From contig NZ_JAERVO010000001.1 in assembly GCF_016798325.1 (NCBI RefSeq), positions 310,001-374,000 on the forward strand: 64,000 bases of DNA, read 5' to 3'. Positions 49,729-59,947 of this stretch are shown piece by piece (within the stretch, counting starts at the first letter, position 1; every line of letters starts with the position of its first letter). A program made the translations under genes and the position numbers. Source of the stretch: Marinobacter mangrovi. Lineage in GTDB: Bacteria > Pseudomonadota > Gammaproteobacteria > Pseudomonadales > Oleiphilaceae. The notes below the pieces were generated by a model. It was not told the origin of the DNA. It saw only the letters and a program-made list of their open reading frames with translations, and searched no databases.

Positions 49729-52101
49729 TTGGAAGATTACATCATCTGGTTTGAAAACCTGGGTATGTCGGATGTTGACCGGGTCGGTGGCAAGAACTCG
49801 TCTCTGGGCGAAATGATCAGCAATCTTGCCAACGCCGGCGTCACCGTCCCTGGCGGGTTTGCGACCACAGCCCACGCGTATCGTGAATTTCTCGCCAAGG
49901 ACGGTCTCAAGGATCGTATCGATGAAGCGCTGGAAGCCCTGGACATCAATGATGTCAACGAACTGGCCCGGGTCGGTGCCCAGATTCGTCAATGGGTGAC
50001 CGACACACCGTTCCCCAAAGCGCTGGAAGATGCGCTGGAACAGGCGTACACCTCGCTGCAGGCGGGTAACACCAACATGGCCGTAGCCGTTCGTTCCTCT
50101 GCAACGGCCGAAGACTTGCCGGACGCCTCCTTCGCCGGTCAGCAGGAAACGTTCCTGAACATCGTGGGCCTGGACCACGTCAAGCACGCCGTACGTGAAG
50201 TCTTCGCTTCGCTGTTTAACGACCGTGCCATTTCCTACCGCGTTCATCATGGCTTCGACCACAAGCTGGTCGCACTGTCTGCCGGTATCCAGAAAATGGT
50301 CCGCAGCGAAACGGCGGCCAGTGGCGTTATGTTCAGCCTGGACACCGAGTCCGGCTTCCAGGATGTGGTCTTCATTACCGCCTCCTACGGTCTGGGCGAA
50401 ACCGTGGTCCAGGGTGCCGTGAACCCGGACGAGTTCTACGTTCACAAGCCGACCCTGGAAGCCGGTCGTCCCTCCGTCCTGCGCCGCAACCTGGGCAGCA
50501 AGGCGATCAAGATGGTCTACGGCAACAGCGCCGAGGCCGGCAAGTCGGTCGACACCGTCAAGGTGGACGAAGCCGACCGTAACCGCTTCTGTATTACCGA
50601 CGAAGAGGTGGAGAATCTGGCTCGTCAGGCGGTGATTATCGAAAAACACTACGGACGCCCGATGGACATCGAATGGGCGAAGGATGGCGACGACGGTCGC
50701 ATCTACATCGTTCAGGCGCGTCCGGAAACCGTGAAGAGCCGTGTTGCGGCCAACGTCATGGAGCGTTACCTGCTGAAAGAGCAGGGCAACGTCATCGTTG
50801 AGGGGCGCAGCATTGGCCATCGAATTGGTAAGGGGCCGGTGCGCGTCGTCACCAGTATCCAGGAGATGGATCGCGTCCAGCCGGGCGACGTCCTGGTCAC
50901 CGACATGACCGACCCGGACTGGGAGCCGGTCATGAAACGCTCTTCCGCAATCGTGACCGACCGTGGCGGTCGGACCTGTCATGCGGCAATTATTGCCCGT
51001 GAGCTGGGGATTCCCGCCGTCGTTGGTTGTGGCGATGCCACCGACGTCCTCAAGGAAGGTCAGGAAGTGACCGTGTCCTGTGCCGAAGGCGACACCGGTC
51101 TGGTCTATGAAGGCAGTCTGGATTTCGAACTGCGTGAAAACACCGTCGAATCCATGCCGGACATTCCGTTCAAGATCATGATGAACGTGGGTAACCCGGA
51201 TCGCGCCTTCGACTTCCAGTCCCTGCCGAACGAAGGTGTGGGTCTGGCCCGTCTGGAGTTCATCATCAACCGCATGATCGGCGTGCACCCCAAGGCGCTG
51301 CTTAACTTTGAAGGTTTGCCCCGCGACATCAAGCAGACCGTCGAGAAACGCATTTCCGGTTACACCTCGCCGGTGGATTTCTACGTGGACAAGCTGGTTG
51401 AAGGCATCTCCACGCTGGCAGCGGCGTTCGCGGACAAGAAAGTGATCGTGCGTCTGTCGGACTTCAAGTCCAACGAATACGCCAACCTGATTGGCGGTAC
51501 CCTGTACGAGCCGGACGAAGAAAACCCGATGCTGGGCTTCCGGGGGGCGTCACGCTATATCTCCGAAACCTTCCGCGACTGCTTCGAGCTGGAATGCCGC
51601 GCCCTGAAGAAAGTCCGTGACGAAATGGGCTTCACCAACGTGGAAATCATGGTGCCGTTCGTGCGCACCCTGGGCGAAGCGCGTCAGGTGGTGGATCTGC
51701 TCGCTGAAAACGGCCTGAAGCGTGGCGACAACGGCCTGCGCGTCATCATGATGTGCGAGTTGCCGGCCAACGCACTACTGGCGGACGAATTCCTCGAGTA
51801 CTTTGACGGTTTCTCCATCGGCTCCAACGATCTGACCCAGCTGACACTGGGCCTGGACCGCGATTCCGGCATCATTGCCCACCTGTTTGACGAGCGGAAC
51901 GAGGCGGTCAAGAAACTGCTGTCCAACGCGATCCAGGCGTGCAAGAAGGCCGGCAAGTACGTCGGCATCTGCGGCCAGGGGCCGTCGGACCATCCGGATC
52001 TGGCCAAGTGGCTGATGGATCAGGGGATCGACAGCGTCTCCCTGAACCCGGATTCAGTACTGGATACCTGGTTCTTCCTGGCTGACGAGAAGCTGGACTG
52101 A
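49729..52101 (+). CDS. ppsA: Phosphoenolpyruvate synthase
   Basis: The 790-residue enzyme converts pyruvate and ATP to PEP, AMP and phosphate. Domains: ATP-grasp ([35 protein letters not shown]), the mobile His domain ([19 protein letters not shown], with the PpsR target Thr just before the His), and the PEP-binding barrel ([44 protein letters not shown]). The start is TTG at 49729 with GGGAG 7 bp upstream; the next in-frame ATG would remove conserved sequence. A weak TATGAT at 49663 may be the -10. Confidence 0.95.
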   Translation: MEDYIIWFENLGMSDVDRVGGKNSSLGEMISNLANAGVTVPGGFATTAHAYREFLAKDGLKDRIDEALEALDINDVNELARVGAQIRQWVTDTPFPKALEDALEQAYTSLQAGNTNMAVAVRSSATAEDLPDASFAGQQETFLNIVGLDHVKHAVREVFASLFNDRAISYRVHHGFDHKLVALSAGIQKMVRSETAASGVMFSLDTESGFQDVVFITASYGLGETVVQGAVNPDEFYVHKPTLEAGRPSVLRRNLGSKAIKMVYGNSAEAGKSVDTVKVDEADRNRFCITDEEVENLARQAVIIEKHYGRPMDIEWAKDGDDGRIYIVQARPETVKSRVAANVMERYLLKEQGNVIVEGRSIGHRIGKGPVRVVTSIQEMDRVQPGDVLVTDMTDPDWEPVMKRSSAIVTDRGGRTCHAAIIARELGIPAVVGCGDATDVLKEGQEVTVSCAEGDTGLVYEGSLDFELRENTVESMPDIPFKIMMNVGNPDRAFDFQSLPNEGVGLARLEFIINRMIGVHPKALLNFEGLPRDIKQTVEKRISGYTSPVDFYVDKLVEGISTLAAAFADKKVIVRLSDFKSNEYANLIGGTLYEPDEENPMLGFRGASRYISETFRDCFELECRALKKVRDEMGFTNVEIMVPFVRTLGEARQVVDLLAENGLKRGDNGLRVIMMCELPANALLADEFLEYFDGFSIGSNDLTQLTLGLDRDSGIIAHLFDERNEAVKKLLSNAIQACKKAGKYVGICGQGPSDHPDLAKWLMDQGIDSVSLNPDSVLDTWFFLADEKLD

Positions 52102-52114
52102 GAATCACAACGAC

Positions 52115-52149
52115 AGAAAAGCCGGTGCCAATGCGCCGGCTTTTCTTTG
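52115..52149 (+). terminator. Rho-independent terminator of ppsA
   Basis: AGAAAAGCCGG-N10-CCGGCTTTTCT followed by TTGT; 11-bp perfect stem. Confidence 0.85.
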
Positions 52150-52189
52150 TCTGACACAGAACACCCATTGTCCTCAGAAGGAGAAAACC

Positions 52190-52675
52190 GTGAATATCGT
52201 GACGCCTGATCTGTGCGACGAATTTCCGGAAGTTAAAGTCGTTGAACCCGGTTTCAACAACTACGGTGCGATCAAGGCATTCGGCGGCGAAATGGTGACC
52301 GTGAAATGCTTTGAAGACAACTCAGTGGTGAAAGAGCAGGTCGGGCTGCCCGGCGAAGGCCGTGTGATGGTGGTCGACGGTGGCGGTTCCAAACGAGCGG
52401 CACTGCTGGGCGACATGCTGGCTGAGAAGGCGGCCGACAATGGCTGGGCCGGCATCATCATCTACGGCTGTATCCGGGATGTTGACGTGATCGGTGAGAC
52501 CCAACTGGGCGTTCAGGCCCTGGACACCGTACCGCGTAAAACGGAAAAGCGGGGCATCGGTGACCTGAACGTGCCCGTGACCTTCCACGGTACGACCTTC
52601 GTGCCGGGCCAGTACGTTTATGCCGACAATAATGGCATTATCGTGTCAGAGAAACCCTTGTCTCTGCCTGAGTGA
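52190..52675 (+). CDS. rraA: Ribonuclease E activity regulator RraA
   Basis: The 161-residue protein begins [20 protein letters not shown] and has [40 protein letters not shown] and [20 protein letters not shown], matching RraA. RraA trimers bind RNase E and DEAD-box helicases and inhibit RNA cleavage. The target gene rne is 3.5 kb downstream. A related aldolase activity is known for similar sequences, but the length and motifs fit RraA. Confidence 0.92.
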   Translation: MNIVTPDLCDEFPEVKVVEPGFNNYGAIKAFGGEMVTVKCFEDNSVVKEQVGLPGEGRVMVVDGGGSKRAALLGDMLAEKAADNGWAGIIIYGCIRDVDVIGETQLGVQALDTVPRKTEKRGIGDLNVPVTFHGTTFVPGQYVYADNNGIIVSEKPLSLPE

Positions 52676-52753
52676 TCGTAAGGCCTAGCCGGGACGCCGT
52701 TCCATCTCCGGAAGGCACGGCGACCCGATTCCGCAACAGGGCAGTCCCGCTGG

Positions 52754-53056
52754 CTATCGTTTGACCTGCTTGATCGACGCGCCCATTAAATAGCCATCGC
52801 CATCCGGCTCGCAGCGTAATATCTCGATGACCGTCTCAAAAGGTGGAAACTTCTCATTGGTGGATGGCAGCAGGGTCTGCAGCTCGGTCCCTACAGGCAT
52901 GTCGGTGTCCATATAGAGTTGCATGCCGGTACCGCTGAGATCCTTGCACACGCCTTTGTACTGCTTGCCATCGGTGTCGGTGAGCATCACTTCCGAATTC
53001 ACCTGCATCCGATGGAAATCGCGTTTTTCCGAATAATCGCGCATCGTCGTTGCCAT
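52754..53056 (-). CDS. PilZ-domain protein
   Basis: The 100-residue protein is a single PilZ domain. It has an N-terminal arginine-containing switch (SEKRDFHRMQVNSEV; K-R-x-x-x-R), the D-x-S-x-x-G motif (KDLSGTGMQL) and a beta-barrel end (GYLMGASIKQVKR). It probably binds cyclic di-GMP and signals to an unknown partner. ATG at 53056 follows AGAGG. No diguanylate cyclase gene is in the window. Confidence 0.85.
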   Translation of the reverse strand: MATTMRDYSEKRDFHRMQVNSEVMLTDTDGKQYKGVCKDLSGTGMQLYMDTDMPVGTELQTLLPSTNEKFPPFETVIEILRCEPDGDGYLMGASIKQVKR

Positions 53057-53232
53057 GCCTCTACCTCTTCGGCCGTGTTTTACCTTATATAAGATGACAA
53101 AAGCCGCACGTCAAAGAACGATCCGTCATAAGGCGGCATTCTGACCTGATATTTAGTGTATGGAATGAATGTTTGGCACAAGATGTGGGGTGGTGCACGC
53201 CTCGGGAGGGCGTGCACCGGAAAGCGGGTGTG

Positions 53233-53916
53233 TCACGCCCAGTTGTCGGTTTTGCGGGTGGGTTTGAGCCATGGCAGGACGATGGCGATCAGTACACCCA
53301 GGCCAACCAGGCCGGCGCCCAACAGCATGAAATCCGACTCCTTCTTGGCTTCCAGGCGCTCATTTTCGGCGGTAAGGACTTCCACTTCCTTCTTGAGCTG
53401 CTGGTTGCTCTCCTGCAATTCGCGATTGCGGCGGTCCAGGTTCAGGGCATTCGAGGACACCTCTTTCACCCGGTCCAGTTCGGCGCTGAGTTTACTCGCG
53501 CGGCTCTGCAGGGAATCTTCCGAAGAAGCCAGCTGATTGCGTTCGGACTGGAGGGCTTCCAGCTTTTTCTGGGCTTCGCTGAGCGCTGCTTCCGTGCGTT
53601 CAAGCTTGTTCTGCGCGGCCGCCAGGCGATCGCGGGCGATCGGCTGGGAGGACAGGTAACGGGTGAGTACCCAACCTTCCTGGCCATCCTGGGTGCGGAC
53701 CTTGCTGTAGCCCGACTCGTCTCCCTCCTGGAGGACTTCCAGGCGCGTCCCGGACTTGAGGCTGTCGAGTATGCGGAATTGATTGCCCTCGCCGCTGCGG
53801 AGCATGATCAGCAACTCGTCGTCCACGTATTTGGTCTGGGCGAAGGCGGGGAGGCACAGCGCTGTCAGTAGGGCAGCGGCCAATAGTTTCGTCAATGTGA
53901 AGGGCTTGTGAATCAC
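53233..53916 (-). CDS. SH3-domain, coiled-coil membrane protein (YgiM/TIGR04211-like)
   Basis: The 227-residue protein has a signal peptide (LLAAALLTALCLPAFAQTKY) and a bacterial SH3 domain (about 28-90; LLIMLRSGEGNQFRILDSLK, GWVLTRYL). A long periplasmic coiled coil (about 98-195; LAAAQNKLERTEAALSEAQK) precedes a C-terminal membrane helix (FMLLGAGLVGLGVLIAIVLP). This is the architecture of E. coli YgiM. SH3 domains of this kind often bind peptidoglycan; the function is unknown. The 206 bp upstream to the YciI gene shows nothing I recognise. Confidence 0.85.
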   Translation of the reverse strand: MIHKPFTLTKLLAAALLTALCLPAFAQTKYVDDELLIMLRSGEGNQFRILDSLKSGTRLEVLQEGDESGYSKVRTQDGQEGWVLTRYLSSQPIARDRLAAAQNKLERTEAALSEAQKKLEALQSERNQLASSEDSLQSRASKLSAELDRVKEVSSNALNLDRRNRELQESNQQLKKEVEVLTAENERLEAKKESDFMLLGAGLVGLGVLIAIVLPWLKPTRKTDNWA

Positions 53917-54122
53917 AATGAATCGTTCCTGCTTGTTTTTTCTGGGGCGTTCCGGGTACGGGAGGTCCTGAGTGAGACCTTCTTGTCTTCGACCGGTGGG
54001 CGGGTCATGGCGTCCCCGACGCTGTATAAGGCGACTTTTCAGAGGCCGTTCAAACCGGGAATTCTGTCATAGTTCCCGCCGCGATCAAGCGCCCGGTTAT
54101 TACGATCTGTCAATGAGCGCGC

Positions 54123-54422
54123 CTACGGCAATACGGGCTTGAACGGTTTCACCGTCACGTTGGCGTAGACGCCCGCTGCCACATAGGGATCGGCATCTGC
54201 CCAGGTTTTAGCCGCCTCAAGCGAGTCGAATTCGGCGATGACGACGCTGCCGGTAAAGCCGGCTTCACCCGGGTCCGGGCTGTCGATCGCGGGGCAAGGG
54301 CCGGCCAGCAGCAGGCGGCCTTCGGATTTCAGCTGTTCCAGGCGTTCCAGATGAGCGCCGCGCGCCGGGGTGCGCAGCGGCAGGCTGTTCTCGACATCCT
54401 GGCTGATAATAGCGTAGTACAT
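54123..54422 (-). CDS. yciI: YciI-family protein
   Basis: The 99-residue YCII domain protein begins [20 protein letters not shown]. It contains [20 protein letters not shown] (His near 25), [19 protein letters not shown] and [20 protein letters not shown] with the conserved Asp-Pro-Y. E. coli YciI has no settled function; the fold resembles dimeric alpha-beta barrel enzymes. It is divergent from the RNase AM gene with 79 bp between them, in keeping with the yciI/yciV neighbourhood in other gammaproteobacteria, though yciB is absent here. Confidence 0.88.
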   Translation of the reverse strand: MYYAIISQDVENSLPLRTPARGAHLERLEQLKSEGRLLLAGPCPAIDSPDPGEAGFTGSVVIAEFDSLEAAKTWADADPYVAAGVYANVTVKPFKPVLP

Positions 54423-54501
54423 GAAGTCTCTCCGTCAGTCGGCTGGCCGCTGGAGGGCCGTGAGCGTATCCTGTGACGTACATTAAAGGGTTCCGCCACA
54501 T

Positions 54502-55368
54502 ATGACCATATCCGCAACACAATCTGCCCGCATTGACCTGCATTGTCACAGCAACGTGTCCGATGGCGCTCTGTCGCCAACCGATCTGGTGCAACGGGCG
54601 TCTGCCAACGGCGTGACGCACCTGGCGCTGACCGATCATGATACGACGGGCGGCCTTGCCGAGGCGGCGCGGGCGGCCGAAGCGTGCGGCATGACCCTGA
54701 TTAACGGCATTGAACTTTCCTGTCAGTGGCGCTCCCTGACGATTCACATCGTGGGGCTCGGGTTCGATAACGACGATCCGCGATGGCAGGCGGCGCTGGC
54801 GGAGCAGGCCGATAATCGATGGCGGCGTGCGCGTCAGATTACCGAGCGTCTGCGGCGCCTGAACGTCGATCAGCTTCTGGAGAAGGCCACGGAGGCTGCC
54901 GGCGGTGACGTGCCCGGGCGGCCGCATTTTGCCCGGGTCCTGGTTGACGAGTCGGTGGTGCGCGACAGCGGGCAGGCGTTCAAGCGCTATCTGGGCGCCG
55001 GCAAGCCGGGCGACGTGAAAGCCTGTTGGCCGTCACTGGAGACGGTCACCCGATGGATCACCGATGCGGGCGGCGTGGCGGTCGTGGCGCATCCCCGCAA
55101 GTACAAGATGACGGCCACCCGTTTGCGGGAGCTGATGAAGGATTTTACCGCCTGTGGCGGGCTGGGAATGGAGGTGCTGACCTCTGGCCAGTCCAGTGGC
55201 GATCTGGGTTTTCTGGTCGAGCTGTGCCGGCGTGAAGGCTACCTGGCATCCCAAGGCAGTGATTTTCACTTTCCGGGAGCGCCGTGGTGTGAGCTGGGGC
55301 GATTGCCTGGTGCGCTGCCTGACGGGCTGGAGCCCATCTGGCAGCGTCTCGGCGTCAGTGTGGGCTGA
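54502..55368 (+). CDS. rnm: RNase AM (PHP-domain 5'-3' exoribonuclease, YciV/TrpH)
   Basis: The 288-residue PHP protein has the metal motifs RIDLHCHSNVSDG, LALTDHDTTGG, NGIELSC, GRPHFARVL, VVAHPRKY and GSDFHFPG in order. E. coli RNase AM hydrolyses nucleotides 5' to 3' and trims the 5' ends of 5S, 16S and 23S rRNA. The older TrpH name predicted phosphoesterase activity. The stand-alone gene ends 36 bp before a convergent YecA-like gene. Confidence 0.88.
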   Translation: MTISATQSARIDLHCHSNVSDGALSPTDLVQRASANGVTHLALTDHDTTGGLAEAARAAEACGMTLINGIELSCQWRSLTIHIVGLGFDNDDPRWQAALAEQADNRWRRARQITERLRRLNVDQLLEKATEAAGGDVPGRPHFARVLVDESVVRDSGQAFKRYLGAGKPGDVKACWPSLETVTRWITDAGGVAVVAHPRKYKMTATRLRELMKDFTACGGLGMEVLTSGQSSGDLGFLVELCRREGYLASQGSDFHFPGAPWCELGRLPGALPDGLEPIWQRLGVSVG

Positions 55369-55404
55369 CGCCGATCTGCAGGTCTGAGTGCCTGCAGGAG
55401 CGTT

Positions 55405-55944
55405 TCAGGCCGGAACGTGAAACAGTAGGTATAGATCCGTAAGGGAGTCGGGGATGGCGTCCGCCATGTCCTGGCTCAGCTTGTCGCTGCTGCGCACCCG
55501 CTCGAAATCCTCGTCTTCAAACAGGCCGGAAAGTGCCAGCATCGGCACCAGCAGGTCGGCCGTCTCTTTCTCATTGGCTTCCAGCCATTCATCCTCATGC
55601 TGCAGGAAGGTGTCGACGAAGCCGGCGCACCAGTTCTCGAGCGCGTTCATCGGGTCGCCGTCTTCCGGTTCCGGCAGTTCCAGGGCTTCGCCACGGTCGA
55701 GGGAAGCGGCCATGCTGGCGCTCAGTTTGTCGACCGCATGGGAAAATGCCTGGGGAACGCCGGCGGAGGGCAGTTCATCCAGCCCGGTTGCAATCAGGAA
55801 CATGGCCTTGGCATCCAGTTCGTGCGGGCCAACAACACTGGCACTGACCACACCGTGCAGTCCGAAAAAGTCCAGGGCATCGTCACCCCAGGGATCGGCA
55901 AACAGGATGTCTTCAACCGCTTCGATTTCTTGGGGAGACAGCAT
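55405..55944 (-). CDS. YecA/YgfB (UPF0149) family protein
   Basis: The 179-residue acidic helical protein begins MLSPQEIEAVEDILFADPWG and has the family segment NALENWCAGFVDTFLQHEDE (W-x-x-G-F). YgfB controls stress and resistance genes in Pseudomonas, and YecA members carry a C-terminal SEC-C zinc motif that is absent here. The precise role is unknown. ATG at 55944 has CAGGAG 9 bp upstream; the longer frame is not needed. Confidence 0.8.
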   Translation of the reverse strand: MLSPQEIEAVEDILFADPWGDDALDFFGLHGVVSASVVGPHELDAKAMFLIATGLDELPSAGVPQAFSHAVDKLSASMAASLDRGEALELPEPEDGDPMNALENWCAGFVDTFLQHEDEWLEANEKETADLLVPMLALSGLFEDEDFERVRSSDKLSQDMADAIPDSLTDLYLLFHVPA

Positions 55945-56044
55945 AAGGAAATACTCCTGTTGGAACACCCGCCAGTATAGCGGCTCTCGCCGAAAGACTG
56001 TATGTCATTGTGTTAACGGGTGATGATAGCGCGTCGTTGATGAC

Positions 56045-56079
56045 AAAAAAGCGGGCCCCGATGATCGGGGCCCGCTTTG
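56045..56079. terminator. Bidirectional rho-independent terminator (rne)
   Basis: AAAGCGGGCCCCGAT and ATCGGGGCCCGCTTT form a perfect 15-bp stem around one base, with A residues on the left giving a T tract on the minus strand. It lies 55 bp after the rne stop. Confidence 0.88.
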
Positions 56080-56133
56080 GTATCGGCGTTATCGGCGCTT
56101 CATGGGGAAGCGCCTGGCCATGTGGCTGCCGTT

Positions 56134-59100
56134 TCAGCCTTCTTGAGACGGCTTGTCGTCTGAGGCTGCGGTTTCGGCGGCCGGCTTGTCGTCATTGTTT
56201 TTGTTGGCGGCCTCTTTCTTGGCGGCCAACTGACGCTTACGGACTTCGCGCGGATCGTTGTACGCACGGCCGGACGGGGCTAACGCGGGTTCTCCCTTGT
56301 CGCCGGACGCGGCTGGCGCTGCTTTTTCCGGTTCGGGCTGGGCCTTCTGAGTTGCCTTTTCGGCAGACTCGGGCGAAGCCTTCGCGGAGTCAGAGCGATC
56401 AGCGCCGGACGGTTTCTCCTGCGCCGGTTCAGCCTTTTCCGCGGCTTCCTTCTTCGGCGCGGTCTTCTCGGCCGGTTCCGGTTTTGCTTCGGCCTTTTCA
56501 GCCGGGGCGTCTGCCTTCGGCTTTTCCGGCGCCTTTTGGGGCTCAGTCTTCAGGGCTACCGATTCGGCTGGCTTGTTGCCGTCTTTAGCGGGCCGTTCGG
56601 CCGGCTCAGTCTTGGCTTCCGGTGCCTTCTCGGCGGCCGGCTTGGCCGGTGCGTTTGGCTTGTCACCCTGGGCGGCTTCCGGTTTTGCGGCCGGCTTGGG
56701 CTTATCAGTCTTGTCTTCAGCCTTTTCGCCCTTGGTCTCAGCCGGTTTGGTTTCGGCTTTATTGTCGGCCGCAGGCTGGCTCTGATCCTTTTTCGCTTCA
56801 GGCCGTTCGGACTTCTTGTCCTGAGCTGCCTCAGGCTTGCTGGCGTCCGCCGGGGCAGGGCTGCTCTTTTCGTCCTGCTTGGCCGGCTTGCTTTCAGCCT
56901 TCGGCGCACTCTCAGTCGGTTTACCGGCTGTCTCGGCGCTCGATGGGGCATCGGCCTTAGGCTGCTCTGCCGCTTGCGGTTGGGCGTCCGGTTTACGTTG
57001 CTCCGGTGCCTTACCCTGATCGGTGGCTTTGGGCTGTTCGGCGCCCTTGTCGTTGCCCTGTTGGGCTTGAGTCGGTTTGTCGGCAGCTGGCTTGTCCGCG
57101 GCCTGCGGTTTATTGGCTTTGCGCTCTTCGCTCTGGCGCTTGTCCTGCTCTACCGGTGAGCCGTCGCGGTTGCGTGGACGGCGTGGCCGACGGCGTTTCT
57201 CGTCACCACTCCGTGACGATTGCTGCTGCTTACCGCCCTGGGCGCTGCGATCCTGTTCCTTCTGGTCTTTCTGATCCTTTTGCTCCTTCTGGGGAGCCTG
57301 ATCCTTCTGACCACGCTTATCGTCCTGACGATTGTCCTTGCGCTTGTTGTTTCCGCCGGACTTGTTGCCACCCTGGTTTTGCTGCTGTCCTTTGTTGGAC
57401 GGCTGCTGATCGGAGTTGCGACGGCCCTTGCTGCGGCGATTGCCGCCGCCGTCGTCCTGATTCTGGCGACGGTTGGATTCGCCCTGACGACGATTACCGG
57501 CATTGCGGTTGTCATCGCGATTGCCATTGTCGTCACGAGCCACGCGCGCCTTACGACGGTCCTGGCGACCACCGCCGTCACGACGCTGCGACGGGGTGCG
57601 CTGCTCGTTCTTGTCGCGACTTTCGGTCTGCTCAACCGGCTCGTCGCTGAAGAACGCGGACAGCTTGCGGGACAGGCGCTTGAACAGACCTTCGTCCTGC
57701 TCGCTGGTCGGTTGTGCCTCGGCGGCTTTCGGGGCCGGGGCGGCGGCCGGACGGATACCCTTGACGGCGGCTTCTTCGCGCGCCGGCTGCTCGCGGGCAA
57801 CCTGGGTTTCCTGAGTTTCGTCTTCTTTATACTCTTCAGCAATCTGGTAGCTGGTGCCACGCTCGACCGCGCTGATTTCGTCTTCGCGGACACGCAGGAT
57901 TTCGAAGTGCGGCGTATCCAGGTGCGGGTTGGGGACGACCAGGACGTTCACGTCCTCCCGTGCCTCGATATCGGCCAGCTGCTTGCGCTTTTCGTTCAGC
58001 AGGAAGGTGGCCACCGGTACCGGCACAATGGCGCGTACTTCGCCGGTCTTGTCCTTGGCCGCCTCTTCAAAGATCAGGCGCATGATGCTCAGTGCGAGGG
58101 ACTCGATACCGCGGATCGTGCCCTGACCGTCACAGCGCGGGCAGACCTCGCTGCGGGTCTCGCCCAGGGACGGACGCAGACGCTGACGGGACATTTCCAG
58201 CAGGCCGAAGCGCGAGATCTTGCCCACCTGGACGCGGGCGCGATCGAGTTCCAGCGCCTCGCGGACTTTCTGTTCCACTTCACGCTGGTGCTTGGCCGGC
58301 GTCATGTCGATGAAGTCGATGACGATCAGGCCGCCGATGTCGCGCAGGCGCAACTGGCGAGCGATCTCTTCGGCCGCTTCCAGGTTGGTCTGCAGGGCCG
58401 TCTCTTCGATGTCGTGGCCCTTGGTGGCGCGAGAGGAGTTGATGTCGATGGACACCAGGGCCTCAGTCGGATCGATAACGATGGAGCCGCCGGAGGGCAG
58501 TTTCACTTCGCGCTGGAACGCGGTTTCGATCTGGCCTTCGATCTGATAGCGGCTGAACAGCGGAATCTCGTCCTTGTACAGCTTGATCTTGTTCTCGAAC
58601 GACGGCATGACCGCCTGCACGAAACTCAGGACGTCTTCGTAAACCACCTCGGAATCGATCAGCACCTCGCCGATGTCCTGGCGGAGGTAGTCGCGAACCG
58701 CGCGAATGATGACGTTGCTTTCCTGGTGAATCAGGAACGGGGCCTGACGGCTGGAGGACGCATCGGTGATCGCCTGCCAGATCTGGGTCAGGTAGTTGAG
58801 GTCCCACTGCAGTTCTTCGCTGGAACGCCCGATGCCGGCCGTACGAACGATCACGCCCATGTTGCGTGGCACTTCGACGCCGTTCATGGCTTCTTTGAGC
58901 TGCGAGCGCTCTTCGCCTTCAATGCGGCGGGAAATGCCGCCTGCACGGGGGTTGTTCGGCATCAGGACGAGGTAGCGGCCGGCGAGGGAGATAAAGGTGG
59001 TGAGGGCGGCGCCCTTGTTGCCACGCTCTTCCTTGTCGACCTGGATGATGACTTCCTGGCCTTCGTTCAGGACGTCCTTGATGTTGATCTTGCCCTCGAT

Positions 59101-59352
59101 GTCCTTGGGCGACTTCTTGAAGTATTCCTTGGAGATTTCCTTGAGGGGCAGGAAGCCGTGGCGCTCGGCGCCGAAGTCGACAAAGGCGGCTTCAAGGCTG
59201 GGCTCGATGCGGGTGATCTTGCCCTTGTAGATGTTGGATTTTTTCTGTTCCCGGTTACTGGCTTCGATGTCGAGATCAAAAAGCCGCTGTCCATCTACCA
59301 ATGCAACGCGCAACTCTTCCGGGTGAGTTGCATTTATCAGCATTCTTTTCAT
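56134..59352 (-). CDS. rne: Ribonuclease E
   Basis: The 1072-residue protein keeps E. coli numbering in the catalytic half: S1 domain (35-125), catalytic Asp303 ([12 protein letters not shown]) and Asp346 (VIDFIDM), Zn-link Cys404 and Cys407 (CPRCDGQG). The membrane-binding amphipathic helix is [15 protein letters not shown] (555-569). An Arg/Asn/Gln-rich RNA-binding region (about 585-745) follows, then some 290 residues of Pro/Ala/Lys/Glu low-complexity tail. The very end ([18 protein letters not shown]) looks like a conserved partner-binding motif. It is the mRNA-decay and rRNA/tRNA-processing endonuclease and degradosome scaffold. Confidence 0.96.
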   Translation of the reverse strand: MKRMLINATHPEELRVALVDGQRLFDLDIEASNREQKKSNIYKGKITRIEPSLEAAFVDFGAERHGFLPLKEISKEYFKKSPKDIEGKINIKDVLNEGQEVIIQVDKEERGNKGAALTTFISLAGRYLVLMPNNPRAGGISRRIEGEERSQLKEAMNGVEVPRNMGVIVRTAGIGRSSEELQWDLNYLTQIWQAITDASSSRQAPFLIHQESNVIIRAVRDYLRQDIGEVLIDSEVVYEDVLSFVQAVMPSFENKIKLYKDEIPLFSRYQIEGQIETAFQREVKLPSGGSIVIDPTEALVSIDINSSRATKGHDIEETALQTNLEAAEEIARQLRLRDIGGLIVIDFIDMTPAKHQREVEQKVREALELDRARVQVGKISRFGLLEMSRQRLRPSLGETRSEVCPRCDGQGTIRGIESLALSIMRLIFEEAAKDKTGEVRAIVPVPVATFLLNEKRKQLADIEAREDVNVLVVPNPHLDTPHFEILRVREDEISAVERGTSYQIAEEYKEDETQETQVAREQPAREEAAVKGIRPAAAPAPKAAEAQPTSEQDEGLFKRLSRKLSAFFSDEPVEQTESRDKNEQRTPSQRRDGGGRQDRRKARVARDDNGNRDDNRNAGNRRQGESNRRQNQDDGGGNRRSKGRRNSDQQPSNKGQQQNQGGNKSGGNNKRKDNRQDDKRGQKDQAPQKEQKDQKDQKEQDRSAQGGKQQQSSRSGDEKRRRPRRPRNRDGSPVEQDKRQSEERKANKPQAADKPAADKPTQAQQGNDKGAEQPKATDQGKAPEQRKPDAQPQAAEQPKADAPSSAETAGKPTESAPKAESKPAKQDEKSSPAPADASKPEAAQDKKSERPEAKKDQSQPAADNKAETKPAETKGEKAEDKTDKPKPAAKPEAAQGDKPNAPAKPAAEKAPEAKTEPAERPAKDGNKPAESVALKTEPQKAPEKPKADAPAEKAEAKPEPAEKTAPKKEAAEKAEPAQEKPSGADRSDSAKASPESAEKATQKAQPEPEKAAPAASGDKGEPALAPSGRAYNDPREVRKRQLAAKKEAANKNNDDKPAAETAASDDKPSQEG

Positions 59353-59947
59353 GAAGAACGAGTTTCCTGTCGGTTAACGACGGAAACCGGCCATTCTGGC
59401 GCTCATCGGCGAGGCAGGATGCAGCAGGCGGCTGACGTTAGGCAGCCGGACACAATCAGGCGGTAGCGGCAGGCCGCTCCACGCTTGCGAGAAGGCTAAC
59501 GGTCTGTAAATCCGACGATTGCGGGAATAAACCGTAACGATTCAGTGTCAGTTGACGCATGCTATCCAGTTCAAGTTCACACCGGCTCCAAGGTCTCACG
59601 TCATATTCGTAAGCTGGACGGCCCGGCCCGGCGTGATTGCAATGATTCTTCGCGATGTCACCCGCCGGTTTTCCGTGCGGATTGAACATGTCTCCCCCTC
59701 CAACCCGGACCCTGTAGGATCAACAGGTGATGAAAGGGTGCCTTTTTGCTCTGCCCGATGACCAGCAGCACTGTGTCTGGCCGCCGGCTTTCAAAGTCTT
59801 GAGTAGTGTCGGTATACTTCCGGCTCGCTTGTATCGATTACCTTACTATTATAGGGCTCGATTTTGAGCATAAAAGCAGGCCGGAACATAACAGCATTGC
59901 GCCGGCTCGTCAATCCTGCGTCACACTCCCCGGAATACCGTCAGACC
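59353..59947. promoter_or_regulatory. Divergent rne-rluC leader region
   Basis: This roughly 595-bp stretch has no gene I can support. On the minus strand TATAAT (59848-59853) could be an rne -10, giving a leader near 490 nt; E. coli rne has a leader of about 360 nt through which RNase E controls its own mRNA. No convincing -35 accompanies it. Plus-strand start options for rluC (TTG at 59864, ATG at 59948) lie at the right side. Confidence 0.5.

Noticed and set aside
57220-59466. Plus-strand open frame of 748 codons
   Set aside because: It is antisense to rne, whose catalytic residues match E. coli numbering. The low-complexity tail of rne produces the long Leu/Val-rich shadow.
59864-59947. 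TTG start for rluC
   Set aside because: Possible, but the added 28 residues have no family counterpart and no ribosome binding site is visible; ATG at 59948 is kept.
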